Assembly: GCA_028284445.1 (NCBI GenBank)
Contig: JANQRS010000066.1
Coordinates: 1 to 64,000, forward strand
Source: Calditrichia bacterium
GTDB lineage: Bacteria > Calditrichota > Calditrichia > RBG-13-44-9 > J075
DNA length: 64,000 nt
Direction: 5' to 3'
Under the pieces are notes generated by a model, which was not told the DNA's origin, searched no databases, and saw only the letters and a program-made list of their open reading frames with translations. A program made the translations under genes and the position numbers. Below are positions 42,924 through 51,821 of the stretch, one piece after another. The number at the start of each line of letters is the position of its first letter. Position 1 is the first letter of the stretch.

Positions 42924-44639
42924 ATGCGCTTAAAAGATCTGAAATTGGGCAGCAAACAGGCAATTGGATTCGGGCTGATCCTGTTTATGATGCTGATGGT
43001 GACTGCCTTTTCGATGAACAAAATGCGTGATATCAAACTGGAAGTCGACGCCATTACCGGCGACTGGCTCCTGCGGGTTATTACAATTTCGGACATCGAT
43101 CAGTCAGCTTCGCAGCTGTTCCGGAATCAACTGCAGCTTCTCGATGAAGATGCCTCGGATCGCGAGCTTCGCTTGATGCGTATGGTCGATTTTGTTACCC
43201 AAATTGATGAAAACCTCGTGCGCTATGACTCTCTCGTGGATCACTCCATGTATATGGATAGCCTTGCTGTTCTGGAACGGCAATACCGGGCTACATTTGA
43301 TACCCACTGGGATGAATACCAGGCATTTACCTTCGAATTTATCGGTCTCCTGCGAGAAAATGACATCGAAGCCGCGCGCGAGCTGTTGAATGGCCCGGCC
43401 CTCGATCATTTTGAAGAACAGAACGGTCACTTGAAAAACCTGGTTTGGGCGAATCAACAGGGGGCAAAATACGCTGCTGAGCGAGCCGCCAAAACCTATA
43501 ATATTGCCCGAACGGTTACCGGGACCTGGCTCCTGGCTGCGCTGTTTATGTCCATTATCCTGGCCTACGCCATGGTCCGCTGGATCGTAGTGCCAATTCA
43601 ATCACTGGAGAATGCAGCTCACCACGTGGCCGAAGGAGATCTTGAAGTTGAATTGCCGGTAAACAGTCAGGATGAAATTGGCGCACTATCGACATCCTTT
43701 AATCGAATGACGCGCTCATTAAAGCAGGCAACTGAAAAGCTGCATAAATCGAACGAAGAGCTGGCCAGAAAATCCCACGATTTGGCGGAGCAAAAGAGTC
43801 AGATCGAAAGCAAAAATGCCGAGCTTGAATCCGCCATGCATCAGCTAAAAACCACGCAGGAACAGCTGTTGATGAAGGAAAAGATGGCGTCTTTAGGGGA
43901 TCTGGTGGCCGGTGTCGCGCATGAGATAAATAATCCCGTTGGCGCTGTTCAAGGATCCGCTGATGTGGCCGCGCGCTGTGTTGTTAAAGCTGAAAAAATT
44001 CTCAATGACGACAAATATGAGATTGATGCAAACGATCATCGCAAACTCGGTGTTACCTTCGAACTGCTGAAGAAAAATATTGATGTTGCCCGCGAAGCAG
44101 GGGAGAGGATAGCCCGTATCGTCAACAGCCTGAAAAATTTTGCAAGGCTCGATGAGGCCAAATATCAAACGGTCAATATTCACGATGGCATCGAAAGCAG
44201 TCTGACCCTTCTTGGGTCTGAGGTAACTCAACGTATTGATATTCAATGCCATTTTGGCGAAGTGCCGCCGGTGCCTTGCTATGCCGGTTTGCTAAACCAG
44301 GTATTTATCAGCCTGATCCGCAATGCAACAGAGGCGATTGATGGGCGTGGCCGGATTGATATCACCACTGCTCTTGTCAATGGCACTCCGGATCACCAGG
44401 AACGCGTATCGATCTCGATTGCTGATACGGGCTGCGGTATTCCCCGGGACCGGCTGGACCGGATCTTCGATTTCGCTTTCTCAAGTTCCGGAAACCGTGT
44501 GAAAATGGGGTCCGGTTTATCGACCGCATTTAATATAGTGCAGAAGCACCAGGGAGAAATTCTGGTAGACAGTGAAGTTGGTAAAGGAAGTGTCTTCGAA
44601 ATAAGGTTGCCCTTGAACGGCGTTCCCGCGGACGCTTAA
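42924..44639 (+). CDS. membrane histidine kinase with HAMP and HATPase domains
   Basis: 571 aa. Two membrane helices (about 13-32 and 195-215) flank a four-helix-bundle periplasmic region (about 40-190) like those of chemoreceptors. A HAMP domain (about 215-270, IQSLENAAHHVAEGDL) and a coiled coil lead to the dimerisation domain with His333 in GVAHEINNPV and an ATPase domain with FISLIRNATEAI and IADTGCGIP. No receiver or cognate regulator is adjacent. It starts 10 bases after the PstS-like gene, so it may sense that protein's ligand. Confidence 0.88.
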   Translation: MRLKDLKLGSKQAIGFGLILFMMLMVTAFSMNKMRDIKLEVDAITGDWLLRVITISDIDQSASQLFRNQLQLLDEDASDRELRLMRMVDFVTQIDENLVRYDSLVDHSMYMDSLAVLERQYRATFDTHWDEYQAFTFEFIGLLRENDIEAARELLNGPALDHFEEQNGHLKNLVWANQQGAKYAAERAAKTYNIARTVTGTWLLAALFMSIILAYAMVRWIVVPIQSLENAAHHVAEGDLEVELPVNSQDEIGALSTSFNRMTRSLKQATEKLHKSNEELARKSHDLAEQKSQIESKNAELESAMHQLKTTQEQLLMKEKMASLGDLVAGVAHEINNPVGAVQGSADVAARCVVKAEKILNDDKYEIDANDHRKLGVTFELLKKNIDVAREAGERIARIVNSLKNFARLDEAKYQTVNIHDGIESSLTLLGSEVTQRIDIQCHFGEVPPVPCYAGLLNQVFISLIRNATEAIDGRGRIDITTALVNGTPDHQERVSISIADTGCGIPRDRLDRIFDFAFSSSGNRVKMGSGLSTAFNIVQKHQGEILVDSEVGKGSVFEIRLPLNGVPADA

Positions 44640-44815
44640 TAATTTTTCTAAATCCTTAATTCTTCTTGTTTTCCGACGATAGAGATATTTAGCAGGAGTC
44701 AGTAGTCTATCCTGCTCCCGCAAATGATAAGTTAAAAACAGATTTTGAGATGCCGCACTTGGATCGAGGAGAACAGCGACTCACCGGTGCATAGATTTTC
44801 GGAAGCGACTTCAGT

Positions 44816-47233
44816 ATGGCCCGCTACTTAATTTATATTTTTACCACGGCTCTATTTCTATTGAGCAGCGCCAATGCATCTCCAGCTGATAAATTCCTCG
44901 GAAATCTGACGAGCTTTGAACGTACGGAGCAGGGGATACTGCTGCACTGTGAAAATCAGGCTAGTTTGGAAATACGCATCTATCATGATGCTGTGTTCCG
45001 GGTTACTCTCAGGCGCAAGGATCAGGACATGTCCTTGCTTGAGCAGGTGATTTCTGATGGTGATTGGGAATTTCCGGAATTCAGTCTGTTGGTTGAGGAT
45101 GCCTTTATCACTCTTGGCACCCGTGAAATCAATATTATTGTGCACAAAATGCCCTGCCGGCTGACCGTCGTTGACAAGAAAGGCATGGTCATAAACAAAG
45201 ACGATCCGGGGTTGGGCATCGGATGGCGAGGTGATCGCGTCCAGGTCTGGAAATCTCTTGCTCCCGGAGAAAGGTTCTTTGGATTGGGCGGGAGTTCAGG
45301 AAACCTGGACCTGCGTGGGCGTCAGCGGATTTTGCAAAACAGGAGAATTTCCGATCCCGAAAATCATAGTTATTCTATTCCCTTTTACCTGGGAATGGTT
45401 CGGGAGACCGCCTATGGCATTTATCTGAACAATAGCTATCGCTCCGTCTTTGATTTTGGCGCCGGAAACCTGCGTTTTGCCTCCATTTCTGCCGACGGCG
45501 GAGCGCTGGACTATTTCTTCTTCTACGGACCGCGTGTGGACGTCGTGCTGACCCACTATACGCGCCTGACCGGAAGAACACCGTTGCCGCCCGGATGGGC
45601 ATTGGGCTATCATCATCACTATACAGGATCCAGTTCGAATTACGAGCCGCAGGTGCTTGCAGAAGAACTGTCGCACCGCAACATCCCATTTGGTGGCATC
45701 CATTTGTCGCAGTCCTATATGCGCGGTAGGAGAATGTTTACCTGGGATGATCGACGCATTGGTGATCCGCAAAAATTATCCACTGCATTGGAAAAAAGCG
45801 GATTTCGCTTATTAACAACCCTGATTCCTGCAATCCGCGCCGACGAAACATATTCGGTTGCCCGCGAGGGCATTACCTCTGCCCACTTTATGCCTTATCC
45901 GGATGGCGAACCCTATCGCGGTGATTGGGGATTTGGCCCGGCTTTCCTGCCGGATTTTGGTAAACCTGGCACCGTGAACTGGTGGTTGAATCATCTTCGT
46001 GAAAGTATGTCCGGAAGTGTATCAGGATATTTTTGTGAAGATAATGAGCCTTCCGGGCGAGACGGCGCGTTTCCCCCGGAAGTACTGATAACCAGGTCGG
46101 ACGAAAAGGCGAATTTCGCAGAAATGCGAAACCTTTATGCGTTGAAAATGGTCGAAAGCATCTACAATGATTCGCTTGGGAGCGACTCGAGTGGACAGCG
46201 GCCTTTTCTTATTAGTCGCGCTGGTTTTGCCGGTTTGCAAAACTATGCGGCCGCCTGGACCGGAGACCAGTCTGCAGGTGTCGTCGACTTACGTGCTGCG
46301 GTACGGCGAATGTTGGGGATGAGTATATCAGGTCTGCCTTTTGTTGGCAGTGATGTTGGCGGTTTTATCGGCCAGCCCTCGGCCTCCGTTTTTACCAGAT
46401 GGATTCAGCTGGGTGCGGTTTCCCCGCTTTTACTCAATCGCTCCCGGACTTCCGGGCAACTGCCATGGGAATATTCCACTACAATAGATGATATTACCTC
46501 ACATCATCTGCGCTGGCGCTATCGCATATTGCCCTATATCTACCATTTATTCTGGGAAGCGAGCGAGAGCGGTTCGCCGATTGTCCGTCCACTTTTCTAT
46601 CATTTCCAGAATGACTCTGCGGTATACAATAGCAAATATCAGGAGCAGTTTATGCTTGGCGACCATATTTTGGTTGCTCCAGTCGTAGAAGCGGATGCGC
46701 AGGTCAGGGAGTTGTATCTGCCTGAAGGAAGTTGGCTCAATTATCATACGGACGAGGTTTACGAAGGAAAGCAAGAGGTAGCCATTGAGGCGCCACTCGA
46801 TCAGTTGCCGATGTTCTTACGAGCCGGAGCAATGATTCCCATGTGGCGCGGAAGCAGCGGGGATTCGCTACAGTTCGACATCTTTGCCGTTAGAGCTTAT
46901 AGCAGCTACTTACTTTATGAAGATGATCAAACCAGCTTTAGATATAAGCAAGGTGACTATCGCCTGTCGGAATTTGAGCTATTTCCCGGAGAAAAAAAGA
47001 AAACCCTCACGAAACGCCGCCTCGAAAATGGCCTGCCGGAGCCAGAGCGCGTTATCGTCTTTCGATTTCACAATTGGTCGCAAATACCGAAGCGGATTCG
47101 GCTTGGCAAGAAAAAACTGCCGAAGATTAGCAAGGGGGTAGCGGAATCAGGATATTCCTATGATCTTGAGCGAAAAATTTTGGTGATTCATATCCCGGAT
47201 CTTGCTGAAGAACAAACCCTGACCATCGAATAA
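44816..47233 (+). CDS. secreted GH31 family protein with altered active-site motifs
   Basis: 805 aa with a signal peptide (about 1-22). The GH31 layout is clear: N-terminal beta-sandwich, (beta/alpha)8 barrel from about 255, and C-terminal sandwiches. Conserved landmarks include LPPGWALGYHHHYT, FTWDDRR, SRAGFAG and GSDVGGF. The acid/base segment WTGD (481-484) is intact. Other active-site positions are altered. The usual xxDxDYM is LSQSYM (298-301), the nucleophile motif FWxDMNEP is FCEDNEP (406-412), and PFxRNH is PLLLNR (537-542). The protein may be a non-catalytic or re-purposed member. The frame is intact and ends two bases before the convergent carbonic anhydrase. Confidence 0.85.
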   Translation: MARYLIYIFTTALFLLSSANASPADKFLGNLTSFERTEQGILLHCENQASLEIRIYHDAVFRVTLRRKDQDMSLLEQVISDGDWEFPEFSLLVEDAFITLGTREINIIVHKMPCRLTVVDKKGMVINKDDPGLGIGWRGDRVQVWKSLAPGERFFGLGGSSGNLDLRGRQRILQNRRISDPENHSYSIPFYLGMVRETAYGIYLNNSYRSVFDFGAGNLRFASISADGGALDYFFFYGPRVDVVLTHYTRLTGRTPLPPGWALGYHHHYTGSSSNYEPQVLAEELSHRNIPFGGIHLSQSYMRGRRMFTWDDRRIGDPQKLSTALEKSGFRLLTTLIPAIRADETYSVAREGITSAHFMPYPDGEPYRGDWGFGPAFLPDFGKPGTVNWWLNHLRESMSGSVSGYFCEDNEPSGRDGAFPPEVLITRSDEKANFAEMRNLYALKMVESIYNDSLGSDSSGQRPFLISRAGFAGLQNYAAAWTGDQSAGVVDLRAAVRRMLGMSISGLPFVGSDVGGFIGQPSASVFTRWIQLGAVSPLLLNRSRTSGQLPWEYSTTIDDITSHHLRWRYRILPYIYHLFWEASESGSPIVRPLFYHFQNDSAVYNSKYQEQFMLGDHILVAPVVEADAQVRELYLPEGSWLNYHTDEVYEGKQEVAIEAPLDQLPMFLRAGAMIPMWRGSSGDSLQFDIFAVRAYSSYLLYEDDQTSFRYKQGDYRLSEFELFPGEKKKTLTKRRLENGLPEPERVIVFRFHNWSQIPKRIRLGKKKLPKISKGVAESGYSYDLERKILVIHIPDLAEEQTLTIE

Positions 47234-47235
47234 GA

Positions 47236-47808
47236 TCAGGATGCTGTCAGGAATTCCACCTCACCGCTACCGAGATGGTAAAAGGCTTCGAAGATCTCGA
47301 CCTGCCCGCTGTCCACGGCTTCACGAATGATTTCTGATTGTGCAGTGAGTTCCGCACCCACCGCCAGGGCATTTCGTTTCACCACATCATTAATCGATTC
47401 ACCTTGCAGTGGCTCCTTTGCAACCCCAATATGATCGAGCAAATGAACAATGTGCTGACTATCGCTGGCCCCCTGAACTGCGGCTGTTACGGCGCCACAG
47501 CTCTCGTGTCCCATCACAACAATGACCCGGGTCTTTAGATGAGCAATCGCATATTCCAAACTGGCGATGGACGAGCTATTGGCAACGTTGCCGGCCACGC
47601 GAATGGTGAACAATTCTCCAAGTCCGGTATCGAAGGCAAATTCGGGGACCACCCGGCTATCGGCACAGCTAAGCAATGCTGCGTAGGGTGCCTGGCCGCC
47701 GGTTAATGCCTCGCGGCGTTTTGAGTCTTGAAGTTGTCCGTCGAGTTTGTCAGCGACGAAGCGTTCGTTGCCGGCCTTAAGCCGATCTATAATTTCGTTA
47801 ATTGTCAT
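47236..47808 (-). CDS. beta-class carbonic anhydrase
   Basis: 190 aa. The zinc ligands are Cys48 and Asp50 in SCADSR, His101 and Cys104 in GHESCGAV. It interconverts CO2 and bicarbonate. The start at 47808 is set by GAGG six bases upstream; that segment lies inside the end of the Phd-like antitoxin gene, which overlaps by 11 bases. The three genes vapC-antitoxin-carbonic anhydrase thus form a tight minus-strand unit. The downstream end abuts the convergent GH31 gene. Confidence 0.93.
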   Translation of the reverse strand: MTINEIIDRLKAGNERFVADKLDGQLQDSKRREALTGGQAPYAALLSCADSRVVPEFAFDTGLGELFTIRVAGNVANSSSIASLEYAIAHLKTRVIVVMGHESCGAVTAAVQGASDSQHIVHLLDHIGVAKEPLQGESINDVVKRNALAVGAELTAQSEIIREAVDSGQVEIFEAFYHLGSGEVEFLTAS

Positions 47809-48037
47809 TGGGATCCTCATAGCGTTTTCGGGAATCAGCGATGAAATCCAGGATTTCTGCTGCAGTAATATCGACATCAATGCCCGGAATGTCCAGCGGG
47901 GAAGTGTTTGGAATGATTGGACAGACTTTGAAATAGGTCCCGTCTTTTCTCTTTATGATTATCTGGCCTTCTTCTTTTGCTTTGTCAAGGACTGAAGAGA
48001 GATTCTGGCGAGCTTCACTGTAAGTATATGTGGTCAT
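47798..48037 (-). CDS. Phd/YefM-type antitoxin
   Basis: 79 aa. The N-terminus TYTYSEARQNLSSVLDKAKEEGQIIIKRKDG matches the DNA-binding half of Phd-fold antitoxins. It is encoded after, not before, its presumed toxin (VapC, one base upstream on the minus strand). The start at 48037 has GAGG six bases upstream, overlapping the toxin's TGA stop region. The end overlaps the carbonic anhydrase start. Confidence 0.82.
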   Translation of the reverse strand: MTTYTYSEARQNLSSVLDKAKEEGQIIIKRKDGTYFKVCPIIPNTSPLDIPGIDVDITAAEILDFIADSRKRYEDPNDN

Positions 48038-48038
48038 A

Positions 48039-48434
48039 TCAAACCTCAATTGTTTTGATGCCCATTTGTCTGGCTACGCTAAGGAGACTTTTGTCCAAAG
48101 TAAGTAATCCAAGATTGAAACGTCTGGCACATTCCAGAAAATAGGCATCATAAGCATATATTTTATAGCGATCTACTAATTCCAGCGAGCGTTTCAATTC
48201 CACAGTTTCAAATTGAATAGGAATCCGATCATATTCATCAATTGCATCGAAAACCTGTTCAGCTGTGATACGCTTGCGCTTTAGCAGTGCCGAAAATGCG
48301 TTACCAATTTCCCAGTGTAAAACAATGGGAGCGATCAATTCCTGGCCCCTGGACTTATTAATAATTTCGGCTTTATGTGGTTCATTCAAGATTATTGCGA
48401 CAATGACCGATGTATCAACCACAATTTTCTTCAT
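48039..48434 (-). CDS. PIN-domain toxin, VapC-like
   Basis: 131 aa. The PIN-domain acidic residues are present: Asp7 in VVDTSVIVA, Glu in VLHWEIGNAF, Asp in YAYDAYFLECA and the final LLTLDKSL Asp. The VapC family cleaves tRNA or rRNA. A Phd-like antitoxin gene follows with a one-base gap, giving the reverse toxin-first order. The start at the internal ATG 48434 gives the usual length. Confidence 0.88.
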   Translation of the reverse strand: MKKIVVDTSVIVAIILNEPHKAEIINKSRGQELIAPIVLHWEIGNAFSALLKRKRITAEQVFDAIDEYDRIPIQFETVELKRSLELVDRYKIYAYDAYFLECARRFNLGLLTLDKSLLSVARQMGIKTIEV

Positions 48435-48576
48435 TAAATTTCCGCTATTGTACAATTGTCCAAAATTTAAAATCATTGCAACTCCATGTCAAGTTGATTT
48501 CCTGGTTTCCCTTAAGAAACCCTTTGCACATGGATGCAGGAATTGCAAAAATTCCACAACGCTAGCCTTAAATTTT

Positions 48577-49329
48577 CTAATCACTCAATTCTTTTAGGCG
48601 CTGATAGCCGCTGCGGCTGACCGGGAGGCGTTCACCATTTTGTAATGTGATTTCATAAGAGCCGCGACTGACGGCATCGAGCTCCTTTATGGCGGCAAGG
48701 CGAACAATATGTGAGCGATGAATACGAATAAATTGCGGAGAGGGGAGGCGATTTTCGAAGTATTTCATGGTTTTCGGTTTCAGGAAGCGACCTTCGCGGC
48801 AGTGAAGCATGACGTAGTCGTCCTGTGCCTCGACTCGCAGCAAATCATCCAGTGGAATGACGCGGATTTTATGACCGGACTTAATGACGATGCGATCCAG
48901 CGGTTCTGTTGCCTGATCATTATGCGTCTGCAATTTTTCCAGTTCCCTGGTCTGGGCGGTTCGATTGCTTAGGGCGGCGATACCCTTATCGAGCGCTTCA
49001 TTGAATCGCTCACCTGAAAACGGCTTTAGCAGATAATCAACGGCGCTGACTTCGAAAGCCTTGAGTGCATATTGATCATAGGCAGTACAAAATATTATGA
49101 TGGGCGGATCATCGAGCAACTCCAGCATTTCGAAACCGGTCAGCTTTGGCATTTGGATATCCAGGAAAATCAAATCCGGTTGATGCTCCTGAATGGCTTT
49201 AATGCCGTCGAATCCATTGGCGCATTCCTCGCAGATTTTCACATCGTCACGGGCAGCCAACTGCTGGCGAATCATATCACGCGCCAGGGCTTCGTCATCA
49301 ATGATTAGCACTTTCGTTTTTCTGCTCAT
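48577..49329 (-). CDS. LytTR-family response regulator
   Basis: 250 aa. A receiver domain (about 5-120) has Asp57 in LIFLDIQMP and Lys in LLKPF, and a LytTR DNA-binding domain occupies about 150-250 (RIHRSHIVRL, GSYEITLQNGERLPVSR). It is the partner of the LytS-like kinase whose gene overlaps its start by four bases on the minus strand. The pair lies downstream of two LiaF-like membrane protein genes. Confidence 0.94.
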   Translation of the reverse strand: MSRKTKVLIIDDEALARDMIRQQLAARDDVKICEECANGFDGIKAIQEHQPDLIFLDIQMPKLTGFEMLELLDDPPIIIFCTAYDQYALKAFEVSAVDYLLKPFSGERFNEALDKGIAALSNRTAQTRELEKLQTHNDQATEPLDRIVIKSGHKIRVIPLDDLLRVEAQDDYVMLHCREGRFLKPKTMKYFENRLPSPQFIRIHRSHIVRLAAIKELDAVSRGSYEITLQNGERLPVSRSGYQRLKELSD

Positions 49330-50387
49330 GGTCGGTCTCCATTTAGTGGAATATGCAGAGCCACGCTGAAATGACCCTCTTCTGCCTTGATTTCAAGTAA
49401 ATCCGGCTGGCGATAGAGCCGCTCCAGGCGTTCGGCAATGTTCTTCAGGCCGATACCCTCGCCGGCATGCTTCGAAGATGAAGGATCAAAATCATTTTCC
49501 ATCAGAATAACAAGATAGGGCTGATCAATCCGCGATTCCAAACGGATCATCACCGGTTCCAGAGATTCGTATACGCCGTGCTTAATAGCATTCTCGAACA
49601 AAGGCTGCAGAATCATGCTGGGAACTTCGGCCTCCAAGGTATCTTCTGCTATCGTTTCTTCATACAGCAAGCGATCGGCAAAACGGGTTTTTTCGATGTC
49701 CAGATATAAGCGGGCCGTTTCGATTTCGGCTTTTAGCGGCTTCAACTGGATATCATTGCTCGCCAGTGTCGAGCGCAGGAAGTCAGCGAGTTTAACGACC
49801 ATTGTACTGGAGCGCTGCGGGTCGCTGGCAATCAGGGAATTGATCGAGTTTAGACTGTTGAAGATAAAATGCGGATTGATCTGAAATTTCAGTGTCTTTA
49901 ATTCTGCTTCCTGCACCAGCGATCGCAGCTCAGCCTCACGCAATTGACGTTCCTGCAAATTGTGGAAGTAGATACTCAGGTAGTAAAACGAGACGGCGAC
50001 GAAATAGATCAGAATGCCAAACAAGGCTCTCCAAAGCAGTGAGGCTTCCAAAAAGGATAGATAGGCAAAAGAGTCAACAGACAATAGACGAAGGAGAGAC
50101 ACCGCACCGCCAATCCAGATAACCGTCGCAGTCACCGCGGCAAGCAGGTGATTCCAAAAGATGACTATTGGCTGGCGATTTTCGAGAGAAATATAGCGAG
50201 CGGGATACCAGAAACTGAGAGCGATAAAACCGTAGAAGCCAAGAAATACCATGGCATCAGTGGTGGCGATCGTCCAGGAAAAACTGAACCGAAAGCCGAT
50301 AATCAGGGCCTGGATCATGATGAGTACGATCCAGGCCAGGGCATAATAGCCGAGACGACGATTGCTGAAAAGGAGCGGATGTTGCAT
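49326..50387 (-). CDS. LytS-type sensor histidine kinase (no periplasmic sensor)
   Basis: 353 aa with about four membrane helices in the first 150 residues and almost no periplasmic loop. The kinase module carries the HPK8-type motif INPHFIFNSLNSINSL and an ATPase domain with LQPLFENAIKHG. Such kinases often sense membrane or electron-transport state. The gene overlaps the LytTR regulator gene. The LiaF-like proteins encoded just upstream could modulate it, as LiaF does for LiaS. Confidence 0.92.
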   Translation of the reverse strand: MQHPLLFSNRRLGYYALAWIVLIMIQALIIGFRFSFSWTIATTDAMVFLGFYGFIALSFWYPARYISLENRQPIVIFWNHLLAAVTATVIWIGGAVSLLRLLSVDSFAYLSFLEASLLWRALFGILIYFVAVSFYYLSIYFHNLQERQLREAELRSLVQEAELKTLKFQINPHFIFNSLNSINSLIASDPQRSSTMVVKLADFLRSTLASNDIQLKPLKAEIETARLYLDIEKTRFADRLLYEETIAEDTLEAEVPSMILQPLFENAIKHGVYESLEPVMIRLESRIDQPYLVILMENDFDPSSSKHAGEGIGLKNIAERLERLYRQPDLLEIKAEEGHFSVALHIPLNGDRP

Positions 50388-50389
50388 GA

Positions 50390-51103
50390 TCAGGAGTTCT
50401 TGACTTCTACGCCACCAAAGATAGCATAACCGCGAACGATCAACACCTTGTCACGAATTTCATCTGCAGATGCGACACGTCGACGTTCATCGGAGAAGCC
50501 GCCGAAAATAGGAAAGCCTTTCAGAACAACGTCCCAATCTCGCGGTACGCGGATCTCCACGCCCCCAAACATTGCCAGCGCTTCAATGGTGCAACTGGTG
50601 TCCAGCGGAATGGTCTCGTCCAGGTCGATATCGACACCGCCAAATACGGCTGTCACGTTTCCGCCTTCAAATGCATTTGATGCAACCCTAACGGATTTAC
50701 CGCCGAAAATTGCAAATTCATCCAGCCAGTTTAAATCGGCAGAAGAGGAAAGCGGACCGTCAGCGAGACTATCTCTTGATTTTTGTCCCAGCAGAAGGCG
50801 TCCACCCACGAGGATCAAGGCCAATGGCCAAAGATCAAATATATCGCCAATATCGAGTATGCGTAGATCATCCAGAAAGAAAATCGCCCCGATTGCGATG
50901 ATCACTGCTGAAGATTTCACATCGGTAAAGCGGGAATAGAACAATTTGAAGACGCCGATGCCAATCAGCCCGAGGGGCCAGAGGTCGAAGATATCTTCAA
51001 AGAAGTAGAACCCGAGATTGTCAAAAAGAAACATTGTGCCCAATCCGATCAGGATCAGGCTGATCCAGAAGCTGGGGCCGGTCCGGAATTTTTGTTCAGT
51101 CAT
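50390..51103 (-). CDS. LiaF-like membrane protein with toast-rack domain
   Basis: 237 aa. N-terminal paired helices (about 10-30, 35-53, 64-80, 84-103) with DIFDLWPLGLIGIG-type repeats are followed by a C-terminal beta-rich domain (about 130-237) with four FGGxxV motifs (AIFGGKSV, AVFGGVDI, AMFGGVEI, AIFGGVEV). This is the LiaF/toast-rack architecture found in negative regulators of envelope-stress kinases. It sits between a smaller DUF5668-like protein and the LytS/LytTR pair, with a two-base gap to the kinase gene. Confidence 0.86.
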   Translation of the reverse strand: MTEQKFRTGPSFWISLILIGLGTMFLFDNLGFYFFEDIFDLWPLGLIGIGVFKLFYSRFTDVKSSAVIIAIGAIFFLDDLRILDIGDIFDLWPLALILVGGRLLLGQKSRDSLADGPLSSSADLNWLDEFAIFGGKSVRVASNAFEGGNVTAVFGGVDIDLDETIPLDTSCTIEALAMFGGVEIRVPRDWDVVLKGFPIFGGFSDERRRVASADEIRDKVLIVRGYAIFGGVEVKNS

Positions 51104-51151
51104 TTTTTGCTCCTTATGTCTATACGGTTGCCGCGTCTCGGCGTTTACAGA

Positions 51152-51502
51152 TCAAATAATTGTCGTTGTGATAATCCAAGTCATCGATTGCCCAATAGAA
51201 TCGAGCCACTCCAGTATACCTTCCGGCAGCCAGGGGCGAAGCTTTTCAACACTCAACCAGTCCAGTCTGATCACCAGCAGTGAGACTCCGGTCAAAATCA
51301 GCAAGAGAGTTGCTGCCGTATCGCGATAGCGATTGCTGGCATGCTGAAAAATCCCGGCAGCAATGAAAAGAGTTGGCCAATAACGCTCGAAAACAATCTG
51401 GGGTGTCAACTCATACTTTCCGAGGATTTGGAATATCCCGAAAATACTAATGATGATTGCTGCCCAAAATTCCGGTCGCCGGTGCCACTTTTGGGGACTC
51501 AT
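51152..51502 (-). CDS. small DUF5668/LiaI-like membrane protein
   Basis: 116 aa with three to four hydrophobic segments (about 13-27, 40-56, 61-78, 100-113). It resembles the membrane part of LiaF-like proteins (FWAAIIISIFGIFQI and WPTLFIAAGIF). The next gene downstream is the larger LiaF-like protein. It probably begins the four-gene envelope-stress module. No promoter was identified. Confidence 0.75.
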   Translation of the reverse strand: MSPQKWHRRPEFWAAIIISIFGIFQILGKYELTPQIVFERYWPTLFIAAGIFQHASNRYRDTAATLLLILTGVSLLVIRLDWLSVEKLRPWLPEGILEWLDSIGQSMTWIITTTII

Positions 51503-51598
51503 TCAGGCCTTTCGGTTTGGTATTGGGTCTAGCGAGTTAATCTTTTCGTACTTAGTTCTTCCGTCTTTTTGCTTCCAGCGGAATGTAGAGGGCGGGAT

Positions 51599-51642
51599 AC
51601 ATCCCCCTGCGTCCCCCTTCGAAGGGGGATTCAGGGGGATGT
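51599..51642. repeat. 44-base palindromic element, copy 2
   Basis: ACATCCCCCT...AGGGGGATGT, 44 bases, with inner CCCCCTTCGAAGGGGG. It lies between the divergent membrane-protein operon and the giant regulator gene. Confidence 0.9.
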
Positions 51643-51821
51643 AACATCGTTCCATCACACCCTTCCCTTAACATGTACGGAACTTCAGCCATTTTTGCCA
51701 AATTGAATCGGTAAACAGTGCAAAACCTCCGGTGAACGGTGAAACTGAGGGCAAGTGCGGGGAATCATTGCGATTTTATAATAGTCTGAGTAATTTTCCG
51801 CACACCAAATTCTACTATTAT

